From positions 1-64,000 of the forward strand of contig JACATO010000330.1 in NCBI GenBank assembly GCA_018389105.1: a stretch of 64,000 nt of DNA, in the 5' to 3' direction. The DNA comes from Nautilus pompilius. Its lineage: Eukaryota; Mollusca; Cephalopoda; Nautilida; Nautilidae. The notes beneath the pieces are model-generated. The model was given only the letters and a program-made list of their open reading frames with translations, was not told the DNA's origin and made no database searches. Positions 1 through 11,820 of the stretch are shown piece after piece. The first letter of the stretch is position 1, and every line of letters starts with the position of its first letter. Both the position numbers and the translations under genes were made by a program.

Positions 1-600
1 TATATATAACTCACCACCGTTAACAGCTATCTCCCGTTCGCAACTTCCCAAAATCTACAAAATAGCATCTGATTTTGTGTCTTTCTGCTAGATCTCCATT
101 TTACCTCCATTTCGCGACATTTGCCGGAGAGAATTCCTTCTCAGATATGCTGCCCGCTTTGCGGCAATCGGAATCGTTTTATAATGACCACGTCATTAAA
201 CTGGCGCATTAACGCAGGTGTTGGCACGTGACTGGGAATGTTTCTTTCACTGCAGTTATTAAAAACTCTATGCATCTGGTTGTGCAGCTACTGTGCATGC
301 GTCGGGGAGAGGGCAACTGGTACGTACTGTTTTCCGGCAGTTGTCGTAAATTAAGTTGTTTTGTTTGCTGATGAGGCAAATTCCACAACTGATAAGCAAA
401 ATAGTTTGTTTTCTTCTTCTTCTTTCCGGCCACAGTTTGTTTGTTTGCTTGCTCGACGGTAGTAAAAAAAAACAGAACGGGACACAGCAAAATAGCATAT
501 TTTTAAAATTGTTTTCTTATTGTTCTGAAAGAAATAAGAAATAAATTAAAACTACATTCTGTCAGATGTTAAAACCGACACACCTGGCAAGTAGGAAAAC
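1..600. other. Intergenic, no gene seen
   Basis: I see no coding exon, RNA gene or transposon end here. Short open frames on both strands lack any recognisable domain. A CACGTG E-box lies near 226. The stretch leads into the GA-rich repeat that follows. Confidence 0.5.
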
Positions 601-659
601 AGGGGAGGGAAGGAAGGGGGAGAAGAGAGAGAGAGATGACGTCAGTACAGGGAGGGAAG

Positions 660-710
<51 letters not shown>

Positions 711-870
711 CAGATCCTTTCAGTACCTCATATACAGAGGGAAGAGAGCGAGAGAGACCCTCCTCCCCCTTTTCAGGGAGGAAGGGAGAGAGAGCGCTCT
801 TACGTCAGTACAGGGAGGGAAGGAAGGAGAGGAGAGATATGGAGAGACGGGGGGGAGAGAGATAAAGGGA
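601..870. repeat. GA-rich minisatellite with embedded CRE motifs (locus 1)
   Basis: A purine-rich stretch with an almost pure (GA)n run at 664-707. It contains an exact TGACGTCA at 637-644 followed by GTACAGGGAGGG, and a second related copy (acgtcagtacagggaggg) near 802. The unit is related to the arrays at 7.4 kb and 30.0 kb. Arg/Glu-rich open frames across it are translations of the repeat, not genes. Confidence 0.75.
664..707. repeat. (GA)n microsatellite
   Basis: About 22 uninterrupted GA dinucleotides inside the larger minisatellite. Confidence 0.9.
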
Positions 871-2300
871 GTAACTGTCTTGGTAACAGTTTCACCTAAT
901 AGATGAGATTCTAATGGATTTGGTCTTGATTCTGGTTTGGAAAAATCCTTTCGCAAAATGCAAAGGACAAGACCCCTCCCACAATTTATCTTGTACTGAT
1001 TTTAACCCATAAATTGTAATGTCGGCCAGCCCTACAAGAAACAGATATTTTATAGAGAAACCCTTTAATAGAACTCAGATAATGAAACAATACAATTATT
1101 ATTCATTATGCAGATCCCTGCCATTACAATTTAAACAGCTGGTTTGAAGTTTTGCACGTGTACCTTTAATCTGTACAATAACAGTTCAAAAGTTATTTTC
1201 GGTCCTCGGTGGGAATGCGTCTCGTATCGTGTAGACATCTGAGCATAAGATCCATCACGGCCGCCTGGTTCAGATTTTCCCCTCAAAGTTTTTGGGTATT
1301 CCTACGTTTGCTGCTCCGATGCTCTTAGTCTTTTAGTTGTCTAGCAAGATGCTTCCATAGCTGCTCAGGAGCCACGCTGGGCCTAGCAAGGCAATCATCC
1401 CGCGTCTCTCAATCTTCAGTAGTCCTGAATGTGTAGCATGGCGCTCCATCTTCCCTCGATGCTGATTACCTGATGGAACAGGCAGGGAGTTGGGTGGAGG
1501 GGTTGTTCTGGAGGCTGAATGTGTAACCACCGGAAATCAGACATCTCTCGATAAATGCGAGATCAGCTTTAACCCCGGATCAGATGTCCGCCCCATTGCT
1601 CTGAGTCGGCGTTGGCTGGCAGTTGGCTTTAGATGTAACATATTTTTAAAAAAATCTCTCCTTGCCCCCTTTTCCAGATCTTTGGGGGGTCCAAACACGT
1701 GTCCTGGTCTTCCGGTAATCCCGCGTGCCATGCCGGTTCTTTATATCTGTACGCCAACGAATTCCCAGCGGTCGCCGTTAATTTAGCGGACGAACATCCC
1801 CGTCTGTGGACGTCGTGGTGACGGCAGAACATCTTGGATACTGGTTCACAGCGGTCGCTCTTTCCCCTTCCTAAAAGGGCAGCGAACCGTAGTCTTCAGA
1901 CGGTACAATATCGGTTGGGGTGGGGGGGGTGCTCGCGAATGGCTGTCACGTGATTTTGACGTCACACCTTTTAGAGCGGAGTTTCGCTTCGGGTCCTTTC
2001 GGGCCAACCAGGCTGACACGCGCTCGGACCCTGGTTAACTAGCCGTGAACCCATCATGGCGCTGTTGCCGTGGTTTCGCCAGGCTGGTTGCGGCGAATCT
2101 CCGAAAACAACAACTGAAAGTTTCTCTGAAAAGCTGAGATTAATTATGATAAATGTGGAGAACAAGGCACAATAAAAAGTCCTGGAAATATATGTAGATA
2201 ACTTATTAATGAAGATCGAAGTTGATGAGGGTGCGATTATTATTATTAACAGCGGAACTATAAATGTATCTTTACAGTTAAAGGGCAATAATTGACTCAA
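871..2300. other. Intergenic, CpG-replete, no gene seen
   Basis: No exon with convincing splice sites or protein similarity is visible on either strand. The stretch holds several CACGTG hexamers (near 1155, 1696, 1946) and one exact TGACGTCA at 1957-1964. The 98-109 codon open frames here have no recognisable motif. Confidence 0.45.
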
Positions 2301-3600
2301 TAAATGAAATAAGGTTATTTAGTATTATTGCAAGAAGGAATTATTATTAATGGATGGCAGAAAATTAAGATTAGACCAAAGATTAAGTTGGGTTATAATG
2401 ATATATTAGGCAGCTTTGATTTTTAATAAACCAAAATGGTTTAGATTCTTGCTAAAAGATATGGATTACTACAGATTATAAGGGAAACTTTAATAGCGAC
2501 AACGTATTAAAAGCTTTTTATTTGAAAAGGTTATATATAATAAGGGTGATAAGTTTGGATTAAACACAGGGCACATATAGAGATTCTGAAGATTACACAA
2601 TAAGAAATGATTCCGATATGAGTTTCATACGTGATGGACTAAATATACTTGTTCTTTATGTGACTGCTGCCATAACGCAGTTAGCTGGAAGATTTGTGAG
2701 GCAAATGGGATGACTAGGATAGAGGCTGGACGGTGGGGCAGCGATATTTCACCAGATAAGAAATGCATCATAAAAAGTGTTTTTGAGTATGTGGCATTTG
2801 AGATAACGTATAAAGGAAACAGTTACATGAGAATGAACAAAGGATGACATTTATATGCAGAGAATTTAACGCATAATCTAGTGATTTTTAACAAAGACAA
2901 TGCATTTTTAAGGCAGGATGGGTTATTAGAAAACAAAAGAGAATATTGAGATTTATATAAATACGGATAATCTTTAGGCTTAACTATATATTAGCAAATC
3001 TAACGAATGGTTTGGGAAATATTAACAGTGGTGACAACGTATAACAAGAACAACTTAAGGGCGTGGTCTGGTCTTGGGAGAGGGGAAGATGTTGCGGAGA
3101 TGCTTGAAGGAGAACGAAGCAACAATGGCACAGGTGAATCGATTCGCCCCACGTGAAAACCTATTTAAAGTACCTTTTTATGTTATGGGGTAGGGGACGC
3201 GCGGAAAAAGAGTTAAATGGATTTGGGTTGGTAGGCGTGGGTTAGAGTTAAATTTAGGATAGGAGGAAAAGGAAGAAACGCAAAGGGGAGCAGAGGGATC
3301 AGACTAAGGAAGACGGAAAGGGTTCTGAAGATATCACTGAAATCAGTGGGGAAAAAACCTGGTGAGAAGTTAACAGTGAGTTTAAAACATCAAGGGACAG
3401 ATTTATTCGGGAAACGTAGAATTTGGGAGGGACAAGATCTGTTTAAAATGGAAGGATGGACGGGAAGAATGGCGTAGGACGGTGGCTGCAGAGTATTTCC
3501 GAGCAATACTCGGCAAATTATTGATTGCAATTTTGGATAAATTAAAATATATAGTGGAGTATTGAAACCAATGGCTGTACAATTCATACTAGTTGATACA
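2301..3600. other. AT-rich intergenic block with a partly open frame
   Basis: This block is more AT-rich than its left neighbour. One plus-strand frame is interrupted only occasionally between about 2640 and 2950, which is unusual for such AT-rich DNA, but it has no recognisable motif. It could be an eroded transposon ORF or chance. Confidence 0.3.
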
Positions 3601-3673
3601 ATTATAATAAGTATATTTATTTTTAAAGCATTATTACTTTAAAATTAGTTAGTACATCTGTTACAGATACCGC

Positions 3674-3746
3674 GGACGTTCAAGTGAAACCCGGCCGGAT
3701 ACCATTGCTGCGCAGCTATTTTCAGCCGGGTTTCACTTGAACGTCC
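3674..3746. repeat. Perfect 22-bp inverted repeat (hairpin) with 29-nt loop
   Basis: Bases 3674-3695 and 3725-3746 are exact reverse complements. They begin GGACGTTCAAGTG on the left and end CACTTGAACGTCC on the right. The loop is 3696-3724. The perfect, GC-rich arms stand out against AT-rich flanks. It could be a foldback element, a MITE remnant, or a transcribed hairpin of roughly pre-miRNA size. No target duplication is evident. Confidence 0.85.
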
Positions 3747-4118
3747 TTTGTAAAATAAGTAAATATGCTATAGAAGAGCAAATGTCAAAACACATATATA
3801 AACAGCATCTGTAGCTTAAACAATTAGCTAATTATATATATATTCTGTTTTGTAGCAGATAGGTAAATAATCGATCGGACAATTTGTTCTTTGAAGTTTA
3901 ATTGACAGTTTGTTTTCTGTAACGAGTCCGGCTCGGAGAGATATTCGCTTATATATAAAATGGCTAATTGTTCTGTATGTAGACGTAATTTCCAAAATAA
4001 ATATGAGGGAAATAGAAATACAACTTTGTTTTAGATGAATGAGAGTATTTTAAAAGGGCTACAGGGTAAATGAAGCAAATATTACAGAAATAGATCCAAC
4101 CACAGGAAAAGATTGAGG

Positions 4119-4126
4119 GTTTAGAG
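4119..4126. repeat. Left 8-bp target-site duplication of hAT element
   Basis: GTTTAGAG lies immediately left of the terminal CAGGGATTCCCAAC and is repeated exactly at 7287-7294 on the other side of the element. Eight bp is the hAT superfamily target-duplication length. Confidence 0.9.
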
Positions 4127-4148
4127 CAGGGATTCCCAACCAGTGGGT

Positions 4149-4700
4149 CGCGAAGCCTTGGCGTGGGGGGGGGGATCGCGTAGCCTTGGCGTGGGAGGGT
4201 CGGGTAGCCTTGGCGTGGGGGGGGTCGGGTAGCTTGGCAGGGGGGGTCGGGTAGCCTTGGCAGGGGTGATCGCGTAGCCTTGGCGTGGGGGGGATCGCGT
4301 AGCCTTGGCGGGGAGGGTCGGGTAGCCTTGGCGTGGGGGGGTCGGGTAGCCTTGGCAGGGGGGGTCGGGTAGCCTTGGCAGGGGTGATCGCGTAGCCTTG
4401 GCGTGGGGGGGATCGCGTAGCCTTGGCGTGGGAGGGTCGGGTAGCCTTGGCAGGGGGGTCGGGTAGCCTTGGCGTGGGGGGGTCGGGTAGCCTTGGCAGG
4501 GGGGGTCGGGTAGCCTTGGCGTGGGGGAGTCGGGTAGCCTTGGCAGGGGTGATCGCGTAGCCTTGGAGTGGGGGGATCAGGTAGCCTTGGCAGGGGGGTC
4601 GGGTAGCCTTGGCAGGGGGGTCGGGTAGCCTTGGAGTGGGGGGTCAGGTAGCCTTGGCAGGGGGGGTCGGGTAGCCTTGGCATGGGGGGGGTCGGGTAGC
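4149..4700. repeat. GC-rich minisatellite, about 23 units of about 24 bp, inside the hAT element
   Basis: Degenerate units of the form GGGTCGGGTAGCCTTGGCAG or GATCGCGTAGCCTTGGCGTG are repeated about 23 times, counted by the AGCCTTGG core. The first unit, GGGTCGCGAAGCCTTGG, begins in the element's subterminal sequence, so the array appears to be an amplification of that segment. A long minus-strand Pro/Arg-rich open frame (3964-4683) is just the translation of this array. Confidence 0.92.
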
Positions 4701-4976
4701 CGTGCTAAAAGTGGCTTGGGATAATATTAATTTCAACTCATCAATTACATTTTTTATGCTCTTACATATTTTTTTTGTTTTTGTTTCAGTGCAAAAAAAC
4801 GTGTGTTACAGCGGTTCAATGTCATTAGATGATATCGGGGGTGTGTGTGTGTGTATGCGTGCCTGTAAGTGTATGTGCCTGTACTAGCGAGTATGTGAGT
4901 GTATGCGCATGTGCGTATGCTTGAGCGTCTGTTTTAGCCGTGTGCGTTCAGTTACTCGTAGTGCTGTAGCGCGTCC

Positions 4977-5023
4977 CGTGTATGTGTGTGTGTGTGTGTG
5001 TGCGTGTGTGCGCGCGCGCGCGC
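4977..5023. repeat. Alternating purine-pyrimidine tract (GT)n-(GC)n
   Basis: 47 bp alternate strictly between pyrimidine and purine, mostly TG and then CG. This composition favours Z-DNA. It lies about 280 bp upstream of the hAT transposase ATG. Confidence 0.85.
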
Positions 5024-5303
5024 TGTCGACACGTGAGTCGCATTCCCGTCGCTGATTGGTCGATGACGAATCGCGCGACTGGCCCGGACTGGGGGAAGTG
5101 CGTGGCATAGGGCAGCGAGAAGTTGCGGTGATCGTGTCGTGCGTCTCGCCGGTGTTTAGCGCAGTAGAGGTGAGTTGTGTCTAGCAGGCATGTTGCTGCG
5201 GTGTGAGATTTTGATTGGAGACGTGTTTTTATTTCGGTTTCTCGTGTATTTTCTAATCGAATCTATCCTTAATATGATTTGTTCTATTCGCAGATTTGCA
5301 TCC

Positions 5304-7023
5304 ATGGCCGAACGGCGCAGATACTCAGAAGGCCGCCTCAACAATGGCTCCACCACTGTGCTCGCCAACGACGCCATCGAGAAACCACACCGTGCTTTGT
5401 GCCGTGCCGTCCTGAGTGCAGAGTCAGTGAAACCATCGAAACTCAAGCGCCATCTCGAGACGAAACATCCAGAACACGCCAAGAAGGATTTGGGTTTCTT
5501 CAAACGGCATGAACGGTGTCTCAAAAGTCAAAGACTCGATGCCAGTGAGCCGTAGTGGAAGCCTTTGCATTGGAAATTGCTAAACAAAAAAGCCTCACAC
5601 GATTGGAGAAACTCTTCTAAAACCCTGCATGTTGAAAGCAGTAAACCTTATTCTTGGAGAAGCCAGTGCAAAGAAGGTGCAGCAAGTAGCCCTGTCAAAT
5701 AATACTATACAGAGGCGCATTTCTAAAATGTCTATGGATGTGAAGTAGCAGGTTCTGACCGAAATCAAGGCTTCTCCGTTGTTCTCCTTTCAGCTCGACG
5801 AGTCAGCAGATGTAAGTTCATGTTCTCAGTTGCTTGTCTTTGTGAGATACATTCATTCAGGTGACATTAAAGACGAATTCTTGTTCTGCAGTGCACTTGA
5901 TACTACTACAAAATCTGATGATGAGGAAGGCCTTCAATGGGGAAACGTGTGTGGGATTTGTACGGATGGAGCACCGGCTATGCTGGGATCGAAGTCAGGA
6001 TTCCAGTCGAGAGTGAAAAAGCTAGCACCTCAAGCCAAAGGGATCCACTGCATGATCCACTGATATGCTCTCGCCAGCAAGACTCTCCCTGCCTGTCTGC
6101 AGGAAGTGCTTGATTCTGTAATCAAAATTGTAAATTATGTGAAGACTGCAGCACTCAACACTCGGCTATTCAAAGAACTATGCAAAGACATGAATGCTGA
6201 CCACAAAGTCCTTCTTTTCTACACAGCAGTACGTTGGTTATCGAAATGGAACGTTGTTAATCGTGTCTTCGAGATGAAAGATGAAATAAAGCTATTCCTG
6301 GGGGTTCAAGAAAAGAAAGATCTTGTAGCTCACTTCGAAGATGAAGCATGGAATAAAAGGGTTGCGTACCTTGCCGACATTTTCGACCAGCTGAACAAGC
6401 TAAATTTGAAGCTTCAAGGAAGTGCAACACATATTCTCCTTTTTCAAGATAGTCTCCGGGCCTTTGTTTCCAAACTGCAGAACTGGCGTTGGAAAACCAA
6501 TCTTGGAAACATCGCTATGTTCGAAAAACTTTGTGGAGTGATGGATGAGTCTCAGGTCCAACTGGATCAGTTCCTCAAGGATGAGATTACTAAACATCTT
6601 CAGTCTCTAGAAGAGGAATTCGAGCGATACTTCCCTGAGCTATCAGAGGAACAGGAGGCCATGGTAAGGAACCCATTTTGTACTGCACTTGATGTATCCA
6701 GCATCCCAGATGAGATCCGAGATGAATTTATGGATCTAAGGAACGACTCTCCAGCTCGTGATCTCTTCAAGGTGAAATCGGTGACTCAGTTCTGGTGCGC
6801 TATGTATCAGTCATACTCCAAAGTCAGCATGATAGCCTTACGTGTCCTTGTTCCATTCGCTTCTACCTACCTGTGTGAAGCAGGATTTTCAACTCTTGTC
6901 AGTATTAAAAAGAAGAATGGGAAGAGATTAAATGTTGGAGGTGACATGAGACTGGCTCTAACAAACGCTCTGCCACGAATTTCAAGGCTTGCCGCTCAAA
7001 TGCAACATCAGGCATCCCACTAG
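5304..7023 (+). pseudogene. hAT transposase (ZBED5/FAM200-like), disabled
   Basis: A transposase of the vertebrate-type ZBED5/FAM200/SCAND3 group. It would cut and paste the surrounding element. The N-terminal part holds a partial BED-type zinc finger, with KLKRHLETKHPEH preserved. The hAT RNase-H-like core shows LDESAD (about 5794), CTDGAPAM (about 5959) and WLSKWN (about 6236). The dimerisation region near the end has CEAGFSTL (about 6873). The start at 5304 is chosen because ATG follows a good context just before the BED region. Breaks visible: frame changes near 5550 and in the A-run at about 5583-5589, a TAG at 5746-5748 and a TGA at 6061-6063. From 6064 to the stop at 7021-7023 the frame is open. 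Not functional as read. Confidence 0.92.
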
Positions 7024-7286
7024 CTTTGCTGGATAGCTGTTGGAACCGATGTTGATATTATTGTAAGAATAATTGTTCTTTTTGTGAATTAAGGTTGGAC
7101 CCAATGTTGTGATTTAGTTTGCTGATAAATAATAACAGGATTCTTAAATAAATTTTTTGTTAGATGTTTCTTTCCCTCTACTTCACAGAAAATAAAATGT
7201 AAATCAAGCTGCTGATAGTAGGTGGTCGCGTGGGTTTAAAGCTTTTGGGTAAGGGGTCGCGAGTACAAAAACGTTGGGAACCACTG

Positions 7287-7294
7287 GTTTAGAG
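7287..7294. repeat. Right 8-bp target-site duplication of hAT element
   Basis: GTTTAGAG, identical to 4119-4126, immediately follows the terminal CCACTG. Confidence 0.9.
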
Positions 7295-7329
7295 TGAAGA
7301 AGAAAGAGGCAGAAATAGAAATAATAGAC

Positions 7330-7590
7330 GGAGAGAGAGAGGGGGGGAGATATACAGATAGAGGGAGGGAGAGATAGAGAGATATGAGGAGAGAGAGAGA
7401 GAAGAGGGTGACGTCAGTGCAGAGAGAGAAGATGCGGGAAGAGAGAGAGGGTGACGTCAGTGCAGAGAGAGAAGATGCGAGAGAGAGAGAGGGTGACGTC
7501 AGTGCAGAGAGAGAAGATGCGAGAGAGAGAGAGGGTGACGTCAGTGCAGAGAGAGAAGATGCTGGAGAGAGAGAGAGAGAGGAGTAAAGA
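7330..7590. repeat. 42-bp minisatellite with a CRE in each unit (locus 2)
   Basis: Four units each carry TGACGTCAGTGCAGAGAGAG. TGACGTCA sits at 7409, 7452, 7494 and 7536, so spacing is 42-43 bp. The GA-rich lead-in (agatagagggagggagagat and onward, from about 7351) recurs almost unchanged just before the array at 30.0 kb, so the two loci are homologous repeats rather than independent expansions. Coding frames here are repeat translations. Confidence 0.88.
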
Positions 7591-7594
7591 AACA

Positions 7595-10500
7595 AAAGAA
7601 GAGGGCAAAAGTTCGAAAACAAGAAAAGCAAAACAGTACGGAAATGCGTTTAAGTTTTCTGTTAAACGTATAATGAATATTTATATAGAGAAACTTCCAT
7701 ATAACGAGCTACAGAGAGAAGCTGCACTACTTTTTTTACAAGTCAGATTCATGTACAGGAGTTTGGAATTACTACACTGGCACGTGAAGGTCTCTGTTTA
7801 TCCGATATGAATCCTACTCCATATTATTTTGTTTACTGGTATTTGTTAGGAAAAAAAGCACTCACCAGACAAATCTAAAATTTGCTTATATACCGAACGG
7901 ATTTATAGATTTATAACTTTATAATTTTTTTTTCTTCGGTTTTTAGAGAATTTCAACAGAGGTAAGCTTTTTATAATTCAAACTTACAATGGTGAAACCG
8001 TGGCTCTCATGTCAAGAAGACCGCGAAGAACTCGCGCTAGGCGGCGCTCGTCCCACCATCTTCTAATCTCGTTTCAAAAGAACTTAAAGCACGAGGCCGT
8101 GGCTTCCAGAACACCGCCGAGAACATTTTCTTTTACCTTCTCTTACGTGGGGTGGGATCTCAGCCTTGAAACCGAATCGTGAATGGTAGCGACATTGCGT
8201 TCATTATATAACTCTGGGGGGATCCTTCCAGGATAGACTACCCGATGACGACGTATGGAATTTAGACGGACGTCCGGGTCTTCACTGATTATAGCAGAGC
8301 TAGCGGTCGGGGGACCGTGATGACTTTGACTTGCATCGAGAACATTCGCTCGTGAGTCTTATCGTCTGCCACAGCCAGAAAACAATTTGGCTGTTGTTGT
8401 ACGCGGACAGTAAGAACCAGAACCTCATTAGCCGCCCGCCGTTAATCGTTTCTATTTCTTGATCTTATTGCTCAATCATTAACAGGGGGTACATATCTGT
8501 TTCTTTATTTGGCTTTTGTAATACAGTTGAGGTCACGTCTCTTGTTTCTTATTTGCATAATTGGGCGGGGGTCGTATACTACTCGTTCGATCGAAATGTA
8601 GCGGATCTGTTGCTCGACTACTCATTCCTGGCCAGTCTATGCTTCTGATTGGTGCTAATGCGGACGTGATCACACGTTTTACAAAACCTGCTCGTTTCTT
8701 ATTGGTTACGAGGACAGTAACCAGCGTGACTGTTTTATGTACCAGCGTTTCATTGGCTTCCTGGCGGCCAATTAAGGTAGCAGCTTGTCTGTTTTTATTG
8801 ATCATTAAAAGCGAAACATTGTGATTGCCGTAACAGTTTTGGTTATAGAAAGAGCACATGTCTTTTTTATTACCCATCAAACCGGAAACCCAATAGATCT
8901 GACATCTGTGGTGTCCTTTGTTGTTGTTGTTGTTGTTTTAATGAAGCTGGAACAATATAATCGATGTAACATTCCTGCCGACATTAAACTGTATCTCTTG
9001 GATGCTGCCCAGTAATGAAATCGTGGTCACGTGGCATGCTACCAGACTGAAACAAACAGTTTTTTCTTCCGTTTTTTGGGGGGGAAAAAACAACAACAAC
9101 AACATTAAATAAATAACGAAACAATATTTTTTTAAAAAATTAATGTTATTAGAAAATAGGGTTGAATAGTATATTAACAATAATAACAGTAATTACCATC
9201 CATTCGTACAAAAGACAGGAAGGCCAGACTTCTCTCAGTCAGAGAAATGGAGGCCGCCATGTCAGTACGGCCACGGGCAAAAGCTTTGTATCGGTCTACC
9301 AATAACAATGACAAAGATCTTATCTTCAAATCACGCCCGACCATCTGTAAATGAGTCCCGCTTCTGTCGCCGTGAATGACGAGGTTCTTTCCCGAAAATC
9401 AGGGTTCGGTTTCAAAAGGGTCGCGTTTTTTTTTAAAATAATGACTACCGCAAAGCGGTACGTAATTCAGCACGTTAACGTAATATTGTTTTAATATTCA
9501 GCGAGAGTTTAATTCGACTTTGGCGCACAAAATTAGAACATATCTATCTGTCATCCGCGATATTGGTGGCCGGGAATTAAAGGAGCCAAACGACAAGGAC
9601 AGGAAACCTAATCGATATCATCCTGCGCATAAATCGTTCTTTCGCACGAGCTCTTCCGCGGTGCGGGGGAATTAACGATTCAATCAACCGTTCTCTCTAC
9701 ACCATCATCTGAAAGAAGGCATCCATTATTCGGAAAAGACTTTCCATCGCTGTCAAATATGTGTACTGTAAAATCTGATAATAAAAAAAACACACACACA
9801 AAATAATCTTTACATTTGGAGAAAGGCTTTATGTTATACTTTAAAATTTTTTTTATATTTCCTTAATATCTGAATCTCTAACTCAGGATTGAACAAGGAA
9901 GTAAATACGAAACTGAGGGCTTTCAGTACGAGTATATACGTGCTCTTTGTGTATTTTCCTGTTGATCGCAGTTTGAAGTACATTACTAATGAGGATTAAC
10001 TCGAGAATTAATCCCCTTCTTTTTTTTTTTCTGTGAATGCCAAGTCATCGTAAACTCTCGAATAATTCTTTAGGTTTTGAAAAAAACGAATAGTATTGTT
10101 GAAGGACGCGAGGAACAGTTTCTTTAACGCTTTCATATACAAATATTATTTTTCGTCGCGACAATTTATCAAGATCTTCGCGACAGCTCCGTCTCTAATC
10201 AGTTTCGGTAATAGAAACTTGATGGCGGCGGCCGGTGTCTGTTTGTCTTTTCAACTTCTGACAGGTCGCTGTTATTTCTCCGTCTTGTCCCCCCCCTTTT
10301 TGTTGTTGTTGTTGTTGAGTGTTTGATCCTCCAGTGTTTCATAAGTTGGAGAAAGACAAACAGCAGATAATTTAAATCAACAAAGTTAGAACAAACGCCA
10401 TATTCACCAAAGCGAGGTAACTGCGTGACCGTAGCTTCGTTTTAAGCTGACCGAAAAGGAATCCAAAAAGGAATCCACAATTTCTATGCTTCGTCTCCTT

Positions 10501-11820
10501 TAATATATATATATATATATATTTTTTTAACGAGATGCCACCCAGTGGAATTAGATATTTTTTTTTGCGAGTGACGTATAATAGTCAGCCTCGTTTGCGC
10601 TCGAAGATCCGACGTGACGTCACCTCACAGGCGAAGGATGTCGATAGCCGAGTTAGGCTATTGACATGAATGCTACACGTGTCTCTCGTCTAGAAAAGTA
10701 AAAGGATTAGCATATTTTTTTTGTTGGCAGGAATGCAGGAAATAGCAACGATGTATAAGCATAATAGAAACCTAAGAATCTCGCGATCAGAGAAGCTTTT
10801 AATCGAAGCGAAATAAGTTTCAGGATCAAACAGAAAAAAAATGGCAGCGGTGCAGCCAACCAGCTAAGACCATGATAACTTCGTCTCTTGAAATCTACTG
10901 AATGAAGATCGCGGCCGCCTCGATTTTCTCCTATAGGTACACATATTTATACAGTTACATACCGTTGATTGTTTATTCCATATTTACACACTGCTGGAGA
11001 TTCGTAGAGCTTAGAAATCTGTTTTGAGGTGTCTTAGGCGCACCCATTTATCTCGACGGCAATTGAATCATGCAACAGCGAGCTGGTATGATTTTAAAGG
11101 GACGCCCTTCGGTCAACTTCGGGGCGCTCTACCAACCCCCCCAATCCACTTGATATGCTGACGTCAGTGCGATGATCCAAACTCGGGCGGATACGCGCGA
11201 AACCAAATTTAAAATGCAAATATGGCCAGTACTGGAAGCGCTGCTCAATTTAGCTAAGTAACAGCAATAAGCTAAAAGTAGCGTAGCCTTCGAACTCTTC
11301 TTCACTTCTGGATTATAATTTAAAAAAAAAAAAACATAAAAAAGGTTAAGAACTCCACCAGTTAATTTTTTTTTTCAGTCCCCGTCTAAAATCATGGTCA
11401 GTTTAGCTCGTGCAGTTAATTAGACAAACAAGTAAACGATTTAATAATTTTGACTTACAAATAAGAAGTTCGTAGATTTTCTTTTTTTTTTTGAAAATTG
11501 CTAATTTATAATAAAAATTTAAGTAAACAACAAAAAAAGAAAAGTTAAATCAGAACTTATGTAGAAATTTACTTAAAGTAAAATAAACTTTGTTTGAAGA
11601 GATTTAACTAAATGTGGACCAAAAGCTGATCTGCGAGAAAAGAATCATTATTCTTATTTTAGTTTTCCCACTAATTAAGGAATAGTTTATCTAACTAATA
11701 ATTTTAATAAATTTCTGTTTTTATTTTATTCATTGAATTAAAATGGTATTAAATATGTATTTTTTGATAAACAACAGTTCCACAGATTTCATTTTATCAA
11801 CAATACGACTGTTTTGTTTT
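7595..11820. other. Intergenic, no gene seen
   Basis: No recognisable exon or transposon end is visible on either strand. The block contains poly-T and (TTG)n/(CAA)n runs (around 8920, 9090 and 10302), a (TA)n run at 10503-10522, two exact TGACGTCA octamers (10615-10622 and 11159-11166), and GCCGCCAT/ATGGCGGC motifs at 9253-9260 and 10222-10229. The short open frames show no domain. Confidence 0.45.

Larger units (their letters stand above)
4127..7286 (+). mobile_element. hAT-superfamily DNA transposon, 3.16 kb, nearly complete but disabled
   Basis: The left end starts CAGGGATTCCCAACC and the right end finishes GTTGGGAACCACTG. These are imperfect terminal inverted repeats of the CAGTGGTTCCCAAC type common in Charlie/ZBED5-like hAT elements. 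An exact 8-bp duplication (GTTTAGAG) flanks the element. Inside, in order, are a GC-rich minisatellite (4149-4700), a GT/GC alternating tract (4977-5023), and a plus-strand transposase pseudogene (from 5304 to 7023). The right subterminal region again carries GGTCGCG motifs (around 7226 and 7255). The matching duplication and mostly readable transposase suggest a fairly recent insertion. Confidence 0.93.

Noticed and set aside
566-899. Two Glu/Arg repeat open frames
   Set aside because: Translations of (GA)n in different frames.
3964-4683. 239-codon minus-strand Pro/Arg-rich open frame
   Set aside because: It is the translation of the GC-rich minisatellite inside the hAT element; the peptide repeats exactly with the DNA units.
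7400-7590. Regularly spaced repeats suggestive of a CRISPR array
   Set aside because: Units are contiguous tandem repeats without unique spacers, in animal DNA.
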